Positions 8,836 through 17,824 of a DNA stretch of 64,000 nt are shown piece after piece. The first letter of the stretch is position 1. Every line of letters begins with the position of its first letter. The DNA is taken from NCBI RefSeq assembly GCF_026240095.1, contig NZ_JAPIVG010000004.1, positions 434,001-498,000 on the forward strand, read 5' to 3'. The position numbers were made by a program, and so were the translations under genes. Source of the stretch: Pedobacter sandarakinus. GTDB taxonomy: Bacteria > Bacteroidota > Bacteroidia > Sphingobacteriales > Sphingobacteriaceae. The notes under the pieces are model-generated. The model had not been told where the DNA came from, ran no database searches, and saw nothing but the letters and a program-made list of their open reading frames with translations.

Positions 8836-8868
8836 CTAATCTCATTTTAATCCTATTCTTATTTCGCT
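8836..8868 (+). promoter_or_regulatory. Three 11-base direct repeats upstream of the UspA-like gene, candidate response-regulator site
   Basis: Three consecutive 11-mers, CTAATCTCATT (8836-8846), TTAATCCTATT (8847-8857) and CTTATTTCGCT (8858-8868), are similar and in helical phase, as expected for OmpR-family half-sites. A TATACTTG box (compare TAnnTTTG) follows near 8884. That the site serves the regulator at 6766 is inferred from position. Confidence 0.4.
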
Positions 8869-8929
8869 GTAATAAGCCCTGCCTATACTTGTATAAATAA
8901 ACATCCACCTTATTTAAACAAGTTTGGCC

Positions 8930-9424
8930 ATGAAAACAGTATTAATACCAACCGACTTTAGCTTAGAAAGTACAAAAATTATTGATGCCCTCGTAAATGC
9001 CCAGCCTGATGAAAAGCTGAATATCATTTTTTTTCATGCTTTTAAATTGTCGGATTCGATTACAGATATGCTGATGTTGAGCCGTAGAAGCCGAGATTAC
9101 GAAAACGTTAGCGACACGTTCTACCAGAAGCTAAACGATATAAAACAGCAATACCCCAGCGTAGAGCGCATAGGCATTGAGTATTTCTATGGAAGTACAG
9201 TTTATGCATTCAAGAACTTTATAGAGAACCTGGCTATCTCTTATATTGCTTATCCTAAAGACTATCAGTTTAAAACGATAAATAAGTATAGTATAGATCC
9301 TCAATTGCTAACATCGCGTTGCGGTTGCCAGGTGTTGGCTTTAAATATTTTATCACTACATCATCAGGAAAACCTGATTGATACGAAAATTGAAGAGCGC
9401 AAGTTAGCAGCAGTTAACGCTTAA
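8930..9424 (+). CDS. UspA-like universal stress protein family protein
   Basis: A 164-residue protein. It starts KTVLIPTDFSLESTK, the first strand and loop typical of the UspA fold, and keeps alternating strand/helix segments (IIFFHAF, ERIGIEYFYGS, ISYIAYPKD). The usual ATP-binding G-2x-G-9x-G(S/T) signature is not visible, so it is either a diverged or a non-ATP-binding member. The ATG at 8930 is chosen; a TTG two codons upstream (8924) is in frame but unnecessary. It is followed 25 bases later by the bestrophin gene, and the two probably form one unit. Confidence 0.6.
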   Translation: MKTVLIPTDFSLESTKIIDALVNAQPDEKLNIIFFHAFKLSDSITDMLMLSRRSRDYENVSDTFYQKLNDIKQQYPSVERIGIEYFYGSTVYAFKNFIENLAISYIAYPKDYQFKTINKYSIDPQLLTSRCGCQVLALNILSLHHQENLIDTKIEERKLAAVNA

Positions 9425-9449
9425 CTTATAACCCATAAATAATTATATT

Positions 9450-10376
9450 ATGCTGTTACGAAATAATATTCCGCTCACTTATATATTCGGTAAGATCAAG
9501 AAAGAATTACTTTTTGTAATTGCATATTCGGTTGGAATTGTAGTGCTATACCAAAATTTCCATGTTACTCGAATCTCCATTCCTATTGCCGTACCAGCAT
9601 TATTAGGAACAATTATTTCTCTGTTACTGGCTTTTAGGTCTAACCAAGCATACGATAGATGGTGGGAAGCCCGGATTCTCTGGGGTTCCATAGTTAACGA
9701 TTCCAGATCCGTTTCCCGCCAGATATTGTCTTTTGTAGAGAACCCCTATAATTTACCCGAAGTTGAACGTTTTAAAGAGCGTTTTATAAAAAGGCAGATT
9801 GGTTGGTGCTATGCATTAAGCCAGGCTTTGAGAGGTTTTAATGCACGTAAAGGATTAGAGGAATACCTCTCGCCAGAGGAGTTAGCGTTTATTAAGAAAC
9901 GACGCAATGTAACCACATCACTTTTAGAATTACACGCTATGGATTTGAAGAAAGCATTGATGGAAGGTTATATTAATAAGTACCAACAAGTGGAAATCGA
10001 CAAAACGCTCTGCGCACTCTGTAACCACATGGGGGGCTCGGAAAGAATCAAAAATACTGTTTTCCCTGTAACTTATAGCAAGTACATCAACATGTCTATT
10101 CACCTATTTATTGTGCTTTTGCCTTTTGGGTTGATTGAATATTTTGGATATGTAGAAGTTCCAGTTGTAATTGCTATTGCCGCCTTCTTTTTACTTGTTG
10201 AAAAAATGGCTGTTCATCTTCAAGATCCATTTGAAAATAAACCAACAGACACGCCCACTACCACCATCTGTAGAAACATTGAGCGAGATCTGCTTCAAAT
10301 GATTGATGATAACAAAATATACGAAGACAAGCCGCAAACCGCACTTGCCCCGATAGGTTCGTATTATATTTTATAA
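9450..10376 (+). CDS. Bestrophin family ion channel (YneE-like)
   Basis: A 308-residue integral membrane protein of the bacterial bestrophin family, pentameric channels that in bacteria conduct cations (KpBest) and in animals conduct chloride. Family marks are LLLAFRSNQAYDRWWEAR after the first two membrane segments, WGSIVNDSRS, and the late segment with EKMAVHLQDPFEN, whose acidic residues match the calcium-clasp region of the family. Further hydrophobic segments lie at about residues 20-60 and 215-260. It lies downstream of the UspA-like gene and ends at a strong terminator. Confidence 0.92.
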   Translation: MLLRNNIPLTYIFGKIKKELLFVIAYSVGIVVLYQNFHVTRISIPIAVPALLGTIISLLLAFRSNQAYDRWWEARILWGSIVNDSRSVSRQILSFVENPYNLPEVERFKERFIKRQIGWCYALSQALRGFNARKGLEEYLSPEELAFIKKRRNVTTSLLELHAMDLKKALMEGYINKYQQVEIDKTLCALCNHMGGSERIKNTVFPVTYSKYINMSIHLFIVLLPFGLIEYFGYVEVPVVIAIAAFFLLVEKMAVHLQDPFENKPTDTPTTTICRNIERDLLQMIDDNKIYEDKPQTALAPIGSYYIL

Positions 10377-10424
10377 AATTCTTAGTTCTATTCCTGTTTG
10401 GAATGGTTAGTTAAAGCCATAAGT

Positions 10425-10446
10425 CTTCTCTCTGGATGGAGAGAAG
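10425..10446. other. Hairpin CTTCTCTC-TGGATG-GAGAGAAG after bestrophin
   Basis: A perfect 8-bp stem (10425-10432 with 10439-10446) and a 6-base loop, with no T-run after it. It lies between the bestrophin stop and the terminator at 10478, so it may stabilise the mRNA 3' end. Its centre, TCTGGATGGA, also occurs in the loop of the hairpin at 34947-34979. Confidence 0.45.
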
Positions 10447-10477
10447 CTATAATGGCAAGTTCAATAATAATAATCTG

Positions 10478-10512
10478 ATGCGGGGGGTGCATTTCACCTT
10501 CCGCATTTTTTA
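10478..10512 (+). terminator. Terminator of the UspA-like/bestrophin unit
   Basis: The stem ATGCGG..GGTG (from 10478) pairs with CACC..CCGCAT (to 10506), followed by TTTTTTA. It also separates the convergent permease gene at 10529. Confidence 0.8.
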
Positions 10513-10528
10513 TTTTGCTAATGATAAA

Positions 10529-11749
10529 TTACTTGAAACGGATGGCTTTTAAAGGGGAGACCTTGCTGATCAATAGTGAGGGAATGAGTAGAACAGTCAG
10601 GCAAACCACTACTGTTATCACGTTTAAGCCTACAATATCCAGAAGATGAAATTCTATAGGTGCATAGGATAAGAAATACGATCCCTGATCTAATTTAAAT
10701 ATATGGGTAGATTGTTGGAGAAAGCCTAAACCTAAACCTAGAATGTTGCCTAGCAATAGTCCGATCCCAATTAGATAAGCAGCATTATATAGGAATATTT
10801 TCATGATACTCCAATTGCTTGCACCAAAAGATTTGAGCATTCCAATCATGTTGGTACGTTCTAAAATCATAATCAATAGGGCCGTAACCATGTTAATTAC
10901 ACCTACAACTAACATTAAAATCAATAATACATTGGTATTTACATCAAGCAAACCCAGCCATGTAAAAATATTTGGAAAATTTTCTTTAATAGAAAACGAT
11001 CTTAGATTCTGCGGAAGACTTTCGAAAATTTGATCCGAAACAGGTTTCAGTTCTTTAAAATTCTTTATGCGAATCTCGATGCCACCAATCTCATCAGGCT
11101 TCCAATTATTTAAGCGCTTAATGATGTTCAGGTTACCCAGTACAAAGCCCTTATCGATATCTTCTACGCCAATATCGTACACCCCAACGATCTTAAATTT
11201 TCTAGGTCGCAACTGGTTTTGAACAAAATACATAATAAAATCATCGCCGGTTTTTAATTTTAATCGCTTAGCGGTATAATTAGAAACCAAAAGCTCTTGC
11301 ATGGCCGCTGTACTGTCTCTGAAATCGATAATGGTGCCGCTAATGATGTGCTTTTTAATGTAATCCCAATTATAATTCTTATCAACCCCCTTGAAATTGA
11401 TACCTTCAATTTCGTTATTTGCTGATAGAATGGCTGGCTTGGTTGCAAATGGATAGTAGAAATCTATTGCAGGATTATCTTTAAGTTGTTTATTGGTTTT
11501 AGCATCCAATATAAATGGAGAATGCTCGAAAGAATTATTAAGGTCGTAGCGAGTAACCTGTACATCGCCCAAAAAGCCCCGAACCTTATCTTGAATTTCG
11601 GTTTTGAAACCTTTGATGATGGCAATTGATAAAATCATCACAGCAAGACTAAGCATTACCCCGGTAATGGCTATGCGCACAATTAGTTTAGAAAATGTGC
11701 GCTCAGACTTGATGGCAATACGCCCCGCTATAAAATATTCGAAATTCAA
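10529..11749 (-). CDS. ABC transporter permease, FtsX/LolC-LolE family
   Basis: A 406-residue inner-membrane permease with the MacB/LolE topology: one N-terminal membrane helix (about 22-45), a periplasmic domain of roughly 215 residues, and three C-terminal helices (about 268-295, 315-345 and 370-400) enclosing the ERTNMIGMLKSFGAS coupling segment typical of FtsX domains. The start MNFEYFIAGRIA matches the family but is encoded by TTG at 11747-11749; no upstream in-frame ATG exists. Related proteins extract lipoproteins (LolCDE) or act as mechanotransmitters. The ATPase partner is not in the window. Confidence 0.9.
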   Translation of the reverse strand: MNFEYFIAGRIAIKSERTFSKLIVRIAITGVMLSLAVMILSIAIIKGFKTEIQDKVRGFLGDVQVTRYDLNNSFEHSPFILDAKTNKQLKDNPAIDFYYPFATKPAILSANNEIEGINFKGVDKNYNWDYIKKHIISGTIIDFRDSTAAMQELLVSNYTAKRLKLKTGDDFIMYFVQNQLRPRKFKIVGVYDIGVEDIDKGFVLGNLNIIKRLNNWKPDEIGGIEIRIKNFKELKPVSDQIFESLPQNLRSFSIKENFPNIFTWLGLLDVNTNVLLILMLVVGVINMVTALLIMILERTNMIGMLKSFGASNWSIMKIFLYNAAYLIGIGLLLGNILGLGLGFLQQSTHIFKLDQGSYFLSYAPIEFHLLDIVGLNVITVVVCLTVLLIPSLLISKVSPLKAIRFK

Positions 11750-11800
11750 TTTATTAATTATGTAACAGCAAAAATGCTTAAATCCTTTTTAAAAATGGCA

Positions 11801-11808
11801 TATATTTG
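11801..11808 (+). promoter_or_regulatory. TATATTTG -7 box upstream of the NamZ-like gene
   Basis: An exact match to the Bacteroidota TAnnTTTG -7 element, about 90 bases before the ATG at 11901. The -33 element is not clear. Confidence 0.5.
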
Positions 11809-11900
11809 GAATATATTAGCGTCAGCTTAATAGTAAATCATTATCGTACGCAATTGTTTTCATTGCTGAAATAAATATCTGGAACACAAAATATCCATCT

Positions 11901-13172
11901 ATGAAAAAATACTATAGCCTAGCGGTTGGATGCCTGGTTGCCTTATCTGCCTGTGGACAAACACAAAAACCTACCAATCAGGAAACAAATAGACAAGAAC
12001 CGCAAGCTAGAAAACTTCTTATTAAAGATAATCTTAAACTGCCATCCAATATACTTACTGGTGCTGCACAAACACAAAAATACCTTCCACTATTAAAGGG
12101 GAAACGAGTAGGTATGGTAGTAAACCCAACTTCAGTAATTGGGGAAGAAACTTCGGTAGACAGTTTGCTAAAACTTGGCGTTAAAATTCAAAAAATATTC
12201 GGACCAGAGCATGGCTTCAGGGGCGATGCAAGTGCGGGTGTTAAGGTAGATGATGCCGTTGACACGAAAACAGGAATTAAAGCGGTTTCCCTCTATGGCA
12301 AGCACAGCACACCTACTGCAGAAGATTTAGCAGATATTGATATAATGATCTTTGATATTCAGGATGTGGGCGTTCGCTTTTACACTTACATTAATACTTT
12401 GCAACATGTTATGGAAGCTTGTGCCACAAATAACAAGGAATTAATTATTCTAGATCGGCCTAATCCTAACGGATATTTGATCGACGGACCTATTTTGGAT
12501 CCAAAATTTAAGTCGGGCATTGGCGTACAACCGATTCCGATTGCACATGGATTAACCGTTGGCGAATATGCACAAATGTTGAATGGCGAAGGTTGGTTAA
12601 AAGATAAGTTGAAATGCAAAATTACCATCATCAAAAATTTAAATTACAACCACAGTATGGAATATACCCTACCTGTGAAACCATCGCCAAACCTAAATAC
12701 ACAACAGGCTATCTTGCTTTATCCATCAACATGCTTGTTTGAGGGTACCTACTTAAATCACGGGAGAGGCACCATGTTCCCTTTTACCATTGTTGGCGCA
12801 CCTTATCTTAAGGGAAAATTTGAGTTCAATTATATACCAAAAAGCATTAAGGGAATGTCTGAAACACCCTTATTTCAAGACCAGATTTGTTATGGCTTAG
12901 ATTTAAGAAACTATGATACAAAACAACTCAGAAAATCTGGGCAGATTAATATCTCTTGGTTAATAGAACTCTACAATGCTTCACCAAAAAAAGAGGATTT
13001 CTTCAACACCAAATTAAGCAAAGAAATGGGTACTATAGAGCGGTTGGTTGGTGTAGCAGATTTCAGGACGCAGGTAATTGGTGGCAAGAGTGAAAAAGAG
13101 ATCAGAGCGAGCTGGGAACCGGGGCTTAGTGCATACAAGAAAATGCGCAAAAAGTATTTGCTCTATAACTAG
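11901..13172 (+). CDS. DUF1343 lipoprotein, NamZ-like exo-beta-N-acetylmuramidase (GH171)
   Basis: A 423-residue lipoprotein. Residues 1-18 are a signal peptide ending in the lipobox LSAC (Cys18), so it is exported and lipidated. The body is a full DUF1343 domain: GKRVGMVVNPTSV, KKIFGPEHGFRG-like text here as KIFGPEHGFRGDASAG, DIMIFDIQDVGVRFYTYI and LDRPNPNGYLIDGP. The family was shown to be exo-N-acetylmuramidase (NamZ, GH171), removing terminal MurNAc from peptidoglycan fragments. The likely role is cell-wall recycling or growth on muropeptides at the envelope. It is monocistronic, with a hairpin downstream at 13257. Confidence 0.88.
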   Translation: MKKYYSLAVGCLVALSACGQTQKPTNQETNRQEPQARKLLIKDNLKLPSNILTGAAQTQKYLPLLKGKRVGMVVNPTSVIGEETSVDSLLKLGVKIQKIFGPEHGFRGDASAGVKVDDAVDTKTGIKAVSLYGKHSTPTAEDLADIDIMIFDIQDVGVRFYTYINTLQHVMEACATNNKELIILDRPNPNGYLIDGPILDPKFKSGIGVQPIPIAHGLTVGEYAQMLNGEGWLKDKLKCKITIIKNLNYNHSMEYTLPVKPSPNLNTQQAILLYPSTCLFEGTYLNHGRGTMFPFTIVGAPYLKGKFEFNYIPKSIKGMSETPLFQDQICYGLDLRNYDTKQLRKSGQINISWLIELYNASPKKEDFFNTKLSKEMGTIERLVGVADFRTQVIGGKSEKEIRASWEPGLSAYKKMRKKYLLYN

Positions 13173-13256
13173 TTCTGGCAACGATTGTTGGGTAGTTAGA
13201 TAGCCTGTTAATAAAAGTGAATAAAACAATACTTTAAAGGCATTTGTTATTGAGTG

Positions 13257-13280
13257 GAAGCGTGAACTTTTCAACGCTTC
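13257..13280 (+). terminator. Hairpin after the NamZ-like gene
   Basis: GAAGCGT and ACGCTTC pair, with GAA/TTC extending the stem through a one-base bulge. The following sequence TATTTATAT is only weakly T-rich, so termination efficiency is uncertain. Confidence 0.5.
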
Positions 13281-13304
13281 TATTTATATCAAAACTCAAA
13301 TACC

Positions 13305-13511
13305 ATGACCGGACCTAAAGAAACAAATGATAACCCTGGTAGCAACTACCAGGAAGAAGTACCAAAAGGCCGCGAACCTGTTGACCATAAAACCGTACGC
13401 AAAGAAAACGATACAGATCCCGTAAGGCCACCAAAAACTGAAGATCCGGCAGCACAAAGAGAGAATGAAGAGCAGCCTGTTCATCCCATTAAAAAGGCAC
13501 CAAAAGAATAG
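13305..13511 (+). CDS. Small hydrophilic protein, unknown function
   Basis: A 68-residue protein that is almost entirely polar and rich in Pro, Glu, Lys, Asn and Asp, with no hydrophobic core; it should be intrinsically disordered. Repeated P-charged motifs (EVPKGREP, PVRPPKTEDP, PVHPIKKAPKE) are visible. It begins at ATG 13305, just past the hairpin at 13257-13280. I do not recognise a family. Similar short disordered proteins are common in Pedobacter-like genomes, and codon use looks like that of its neighbours, so I favour a real gene with moderate confidence. Confidence 0.55.
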   Translation: MTGPKETNDNPGSNYQEEVPKGREPVDHKTVRKENDTDPVRPPKTEDPAAQRENEEQPVHPIKKAPKE

Positions 13512-13600
13512 CGGCCCATACCATTTCTAGGTGGTAGAGTAAGTTGGTTATGTTTTATTACTAAACGATTAATCTTCGGCTAGCAGATTATTAAGACCTT

Positions 13601-15469
13601 TTAAATATTAACTGATTTGGTAATTTGCAAGGCGAAGTAAAAAGTTGAGCCTACACCTTCTTCACTTTCCAGCCAGATTCTGCCACCTTCATTTTTAATG
13701 ATTTCTGCGGAAATATAAAGTCCTAAACCTAAGCCAGGGTAAGTGTGTTGCAAGCTTCCTCCAACACGGTAAAATTGTTCAAATACAAGATCTTGCAGCT
13801 CGTGAGAGATACCAATACCATAATCCTGAACGGCTAAAATTACTTCATTGCCTACCAGAGTGGTACGAACATCTAACTTATTTGCATCGGTAGAATATTT
13901 AATTGCGTTAGATAAAAAATTCGTAATCACCTGCCCGATACGTTCCCGGTCAGCAAGAACAAAACTCTGGCAAGTTAAATCGGTAATTATTTTGTGTTTA
14001 GAAGTGGTATGCTGAATTTCCTCTACAATTTCTCCTACTAAATTATCGAAGTCGAATTTAGTTGGGTTAAAAGCCATTTTGCCAGACTGGATTTTAGTTA
14101 CATCTAAAAGATCTCCAATAAGATGAGTTAGCCGGTTCAATTGAAGATCCATTTTGTGCACCATTTGTGCCTTTCGCTCATCTCCTTCGGCTCTAATCAT
14201 TTTTTCTAGTACCTGTGCATAAGCTTTTATACTCGTTACTGGCGTTTTTAATTCGTGACTGGCTATTCCCAAGAACTCATCTTTTTGTTTTTGAAGTTGC
14301 ACCTGATGCGTTACGTCAATCGCAGCGTGTAAGATTGCATAAACCCTACCTTCAGCATTTCTTAAAGGCTTATATGTAAAATTGAACCAAAAGCTTTGCA
14401 GTTTGCCATTAAACATCAATTTAGCTTCCTGTTGGTCGGCATGGTAAGGAACCCCTGTAAGGAAAACGTCCTTCAAAATTCCTATAAAAGGCTGCCCTTC
14501 CAATTCAGGAATACCCTCAATCATCGGTTTGCCCACAATTCGCTCATCTTTATCCCAAAGTTTGAGCATCTCCTTATTTGCGATTTTTATAATGATGTCT
14601 TCTGTTTCATATAAAGCAGTAGGCATAGGATTTTCAAGTACCAGATTTCTGAAGCGATCTTCGCTTTCTTTAAATTCGAACCGGGCATTTACCTGCAGTG
14701 TAATATCATGCGCAATAATCATAATGCCGGTAACGGTATTGGTATTTTTATTCCATATTGGGTCGTAAACAAAGTTGAAGTAATAATCTGAAGTTACACC
14801 ATTTCGCTCCAAACGAGCCAGAGTTTCATAACCATAATGCGCAATACCGGTACGATACACTTGCCTTAATATATCTGGAAAAGGTTGATCAACGATCTCG
14901 GGCAAAGCTTCAGTAACCTTTAAGCCCAATATATTTTTCCCTTTACCCCAAATCTGAAGCAAGTCATCGTTGGCATCTTCTACAATAAAATCTTCTCCAC
15001 TTAAAAGCCCTATCGCAATAGGCGCATCATATATCATTTGCCTGAAGAGCTCCTGCCCTTCTTCACTTCTAATTTGCGCACTTACCAATTCTGTTACATC
15101 GTTGGCGTTATTCAAAATTCCCCAAACTTTGCCATTTTCATCAAACAAAGGCTTGTAGACAAAATCAAAATAAAAAGTTCGTAAAACACCACCGCTTTCT
15201 AAAAGAACCTTATCCCTTTTTGCCTCGTAACGGTTTCCAGTTTTAAAAACATCTTTTAATATCTGAATAAATGGCTGTCCCTCTAGTTCTGGCAAAGCCA
15301 TTTCAAGCGGCATACCTTTAACACTTTCATCTTTTCCCCAAGCCTGTAACATGGCTTTATTAGCAATGCTGATGTTTAAATTTTCGCCTGCATAAAGTGC
15401 TATGGGCATCTCAGATTCTTCTATCAGTTCGTTAAAAATGTCGCCCTTATATTTTGGATCTATTCGCAT
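13601..15469 (-). CDS. Soluble sensor histidine kinase with three PAS domains
   Basis: A 622-residue kinase without membrane segments. Three tandem PAS-PAC units occupy about residues 10-130, 140-265 and 270-385. Each has the same internal wording (MPIALY / APIAIGLL / MPTALY, then GQPF or DQPF, and a FNFVYKPL-type strand), indicating internal duplication. HisKA follows with phosphoacceptor His405 in IASHELKTPVTS. HATPase_c has NFLSNAIKYS, DYGIGIS and GLGLGLYIS. It is probably a cytoplasmic sensor of a small ligand or redox state, of the bacteriophytochrome-like class but without GAF or PHY domains. No response regulator is adjacent. The start is ATG at 15469, 21 bases from the topoisomerase stop. 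Confidence 0.93.
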   Translation of the reverse strand: MRIDPKYKGDIFNELIEESEMPIALYAGENLNISIANKAMLQAWGKDESVKGMPLEMALPELEGQPFIQILKDVFKTGNRYEAKRDKVLLESGGVLRTFYFDFVYKPLFDENGKVWGILNNANDVTELVSAQIRSEEGQELFRQMIYDAPIAIGLLSGEDFIVEDANDDLLQIWGKGKNILGLKVTEALPEIVDQPFPDILRQVYRTGIAHYGYETLARLERNGVTSDYYFNFVYDPIWNKNTNTVTGIMIIAHDITLQVNARFEFKESEDRFRNLVLENPMPTALYETEDIIIKIANKEMLKLWDKDERIVGKPMIEGIPELEGQPFIGILKDVFLTGVPYHADQQEAKLMFNGKLQSFWFNFTYKPLRNAEGRVYAILHAAIDVTHQVQLQKQKDEFLGIASHELKTPVTSIKAYAQVLEKMIRAEGDERKAQMVHKMDLQLNRLTHLIGDLLDVTKIQSGKMAFNPTKFDFDNLVGEIVEEIQHTTSKHKIITDLTCQSFVLADRERIGQVITNFLSNAIKYSTDANKLDVRTTLVGNEVILAVQDYGIGISHELQDLVFEQFYRVGGSLQHTYPGLGLGLYISAEIIKNEGGRIWLESEEGVGSTFYFALQITKSVNI

Positions 15470-15490
15470 ATAAACAACTAAGATAGCGTA

Positions 15491-16537
15491 TTATTTACTG
15501 CCAGTAGCTTTTAAAAATGAAAGCAAAACCTTTTCATCGTGTTCCAGATTGATTTTTCCGATTGTTTTATTATTGTTCATCTTCTTCATAAACTTTTCCA
15601 GTTCATTATTTTCATACGCCGTAATTAATAGCGGATAAACATACGAACTTTTACACACGGCTCTAGTATTTCCTAATTTTTTAGCTACGCAATCGAGTAC
15701 ATTTACAATCGTTTTTTTGGTATTCAGTTTCAAATCCTGGTCTACCGAGCACTTAGAAAATTGTCGTAATGCCTCTAAAGTTCCGCCCCAGGTTCTAAAA
15801 TCTTTGGCTGTAAAATCACTACCGGTAATCTCCTTAATGTAGTTATTCACCTTTCCAGAATCTATACCTTTATGTTCCTTACCGTTAGTATAAAACTGAA
15901 AGAGCTCCTGCCCTGGTATATCACGGCACTTCTTTACCAGCTTGGCCAGTGTTTTATCATTCAACTCTACATTTTGGCGCACACCTTTTTTGCCAACAAA
16001 ATCGATATTAATTTTGCTACCATTAATTTTTACATGCTTGTCTCTAAGTGTGCTTAAACCAAACGAACCATAAAGTTGCTTGTAATTTTCATTGCCTACC
16101 CTAATTAACGTTTTCTGTAAAACATCAAGCGAAATGGCTAAAACCTTCCGTTCATCAAACTCTTTCCTTTTTAAATCTTTAGCTATTTGTTTCCTTGCCA
16201 CTGGCAATATCTTACCAAATTCATATAGTCGGTAGTATTTATGGTCCGATCTCCTCGAGGTCCATTTTTGGTGGTATCTATATTGTTTTCTGCCCGCAGC
16301 ATCTATACCGGTAACCTGCAAATAAGCATTCGGCTTATTGGCTATCCAAACATTTTGCCATGCCGGCGGAATTACCAGGGCTTTAATTCGCTGCAGATGC
16401 TTTTCATCAACAACTTTATTGCCTTTCTTATCTTCATAATGAAATTTGGCTGGCTTGCCTTTTCTGTAAAAACCTGGCATCGCATCGGTTACATAAACCA
16501 AGCCATGTTCTTTAACCACTTCTTCGCCTTGTACCAT
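15491..16537 (-). CDS. DNA topoisomerase IB (poxvirus-like)
   Basis: A 348-residue type IB topoisomerase that relaxes supercoils through a 3'-phosphotyrosine intermediate without ATP. The N-terminal domain has LQRIKALVIPPAWQNVWI and the linker GIDAAGRKQYRYHQKW. The catalytic domain has LRDKHVKI, the Arg of FRTWGGT, and the nucleophile Tyr299 in CKSSYVYP, the bacterial version of the SY(V/I)HP motif with Tyr in place of His. The length matches other bacterial TopIB enzymes. It is co-directional with the PAS kinase gene, 21 bases away, and divergent from fmt. Confidence 0.93.
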   Translation of the reverse strand: MVQGEEVVKEHGLVYVTDAMPGFYRKGKPAKFHYEDKKGNKVVDEKHLQRIKALVIPPAWQNVWIANKPNAYLQVTGIDAAGRKQYRYHQKWTSRRSDHKYYRLYEFGKILPVARKQIAKDLKRKEFDERKVLAISLDVLQKTLIRVGNENYKQLYGSFGLSTLRDKHVKINGSKINIDFVGKKGVRQNVELNDKTLAKLVKKCRDIPGQELFQFYTNGKEHKGIDSGKVNNYIKEITGSDFTAKDFRTWGGTLEALRQFSKCSVDQDLKLNTKKTIVNVLDCVAKKLGNTRAVCKSSYVYPLLITAYENNELEKFMKKMNNNKTIGKINLEHDEKVLLSFLKATGSK

Positions 16538-16624
16538 TTTTAGCTTTAAGGTTGATTTAATTTTTAGTTATTTTGCGGAACACAAAACGTACGCTACGCA
16601 ATAGTAGAAACACAACACTTGCAT

Positions 16625-17533
16625 ATGAAAATAGTTTTTATGGGCACGCCCGATTTTGCCGTTGCTTCCTTAGATGCTTTATTACAAGCCAATTTTAACA
16701 TTGTTGCTGTTGTTACCGCACCAGATAAACCATCTGGCCGCGGACAAAAACTGAGCGAAAGCGCCATAAAAAGATATGCAATCGAACATTCCATCCCTGT
16801 TTTGCAACCAGAGAAATTAAAAAATGTCGATTTTCTAGCCGAATTAAAATCTTATCAGGCCGATTTGCAGGTGGTGGTTGCCTTTAGAATGCTCCCAGAA
16901 GTAGTTTGGAACATGCCGCCAAAGGGAACAATAAATTTGCATGCCTCTCTACTCCCAAATTATCGCGGCGCAGCCCCAATTAACCATGCCATTATTAATG
17001 GCGAAACCGAAAGCGGCGTAACTACATTTTTTTTAACACACGAAATAGATACAGGAAACATCATCTTTAGCGATGTAGTTGCTATCACTGCCAATGAAAC
17101 TGCAGGAGAATTGCATGATAAATTAATGAACCTTGGTGCTAATTTGCTGGTTAAAACTGTTATGGCCATTGCACAAAACAGCTATACAGAACAAGCACAA
17201 CCTCAACGCGATACGCTAAAACATGCACCCAAAATATTTAAAGAGGACTGCAAGCTCGACTGGAACAACAGTGTCCAAAAAATTTATAACCAAATAAGGG
17301 GTTTAAGTCCCTATCCTACAGCGTTTACGCTTTTAAACAACAAAACGCTTAAAATATTTAATGCAGAAATCGAGGAAGCAGAACCCGGAATTTCGGCCGG
17401 AGGCTTTCTTTCTGATGGCAAAACTTACCTGAAATTTGCAGCTAAAGATGGATTTATAAAGCTGCTAGATATTCAATATGAGGGCAAAAAGCGCATGTTG
17501 ATTGAAGATTTTTTGCGTGGAATGCGGCTGTAA
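16625..17533 (+). CDS. fmt: Methionyl-tRNA formyltransferase
   Basis: A 302-residue enzyme that formylates initiator Met-tRNA using 10-formyl-tetrahydrofolate. It starts KIVFMGTPDFAVASLDAL. The catalytic motif is NLHASLLPNYRGAAP (Asn, His), then HEIDTGNI with the conserved Asp. The C-terminal OB-like domain (about 205-302) is slightly short compared with the 315 residues of E. coli. The ATG at 16625 is preferred; an in-frame TTG two codons upstream is not needed. No peptide deformylase gene is adjacent. It is divergent from the topoisomerase gene, with a TTATTTTG box near 16568. Confidence 0.96.
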   Translation: MKIVFMGTPDFAVASLDALLQANFNIVAVVTAPDKPSGRGQKLSESAIKRYAIEHSIPVLQPEKLKNVDFLAELKSYQADLQVVVAFRMLPEVVWNMPPKGTINLHASLLPNYRGAAPINHAIINGETESGVTTFFLTHEIDTGNIIFSDVVAITANETAGELHDKLMNLGANLLVKTVMAIAQNSYTEQAQPQRDTLKHAPKIFKEDCKLDWNNSVQKIYNQIRGLSPYPTAFTLLNNKTLKIFNAEIEEAEPGISAGGFLSDGKTYLKFAAKDGFIKLLDIQYEGKKRMLIEDFLRGMRL

Positions 17534-17824
17534 AAAAGATTGAGGAAAGCAATGCCAGTAAATCTTTTCAATGTTTGCTCCCGCTTTCCGCTTTACTTCG
17601 TTACACTTCGTGCCCGCTATAATCGGGTTTAAACACAAAATTAGTGCAGGCCACAACCAAGCACTATGGAGGCAAATCATCATTAAGTCCAGCAAAAAAG
17701 CGACAAATTCTTGGTTACCAAAAAATCAATCGATAACTGGCTCATTATTCCTTACTGACTTTTTTATTTTTTTGCGCAGAAATAAGCTTAAAATGTTGTT
17801 TTACTATAATTTTGTGTAAAGGAA

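Noticed and set aside
17571..17819. 82-codon plus-strand frame between fmt and the AlkB-like gene
   Set aside because: It has no ribosome site and poor protein character, and it runs through the promoter of the AlkB-like gene. The CCCG/CGGG inverted repeat near 17610 suggests a repeat remnant, but a single copy cannot show this.
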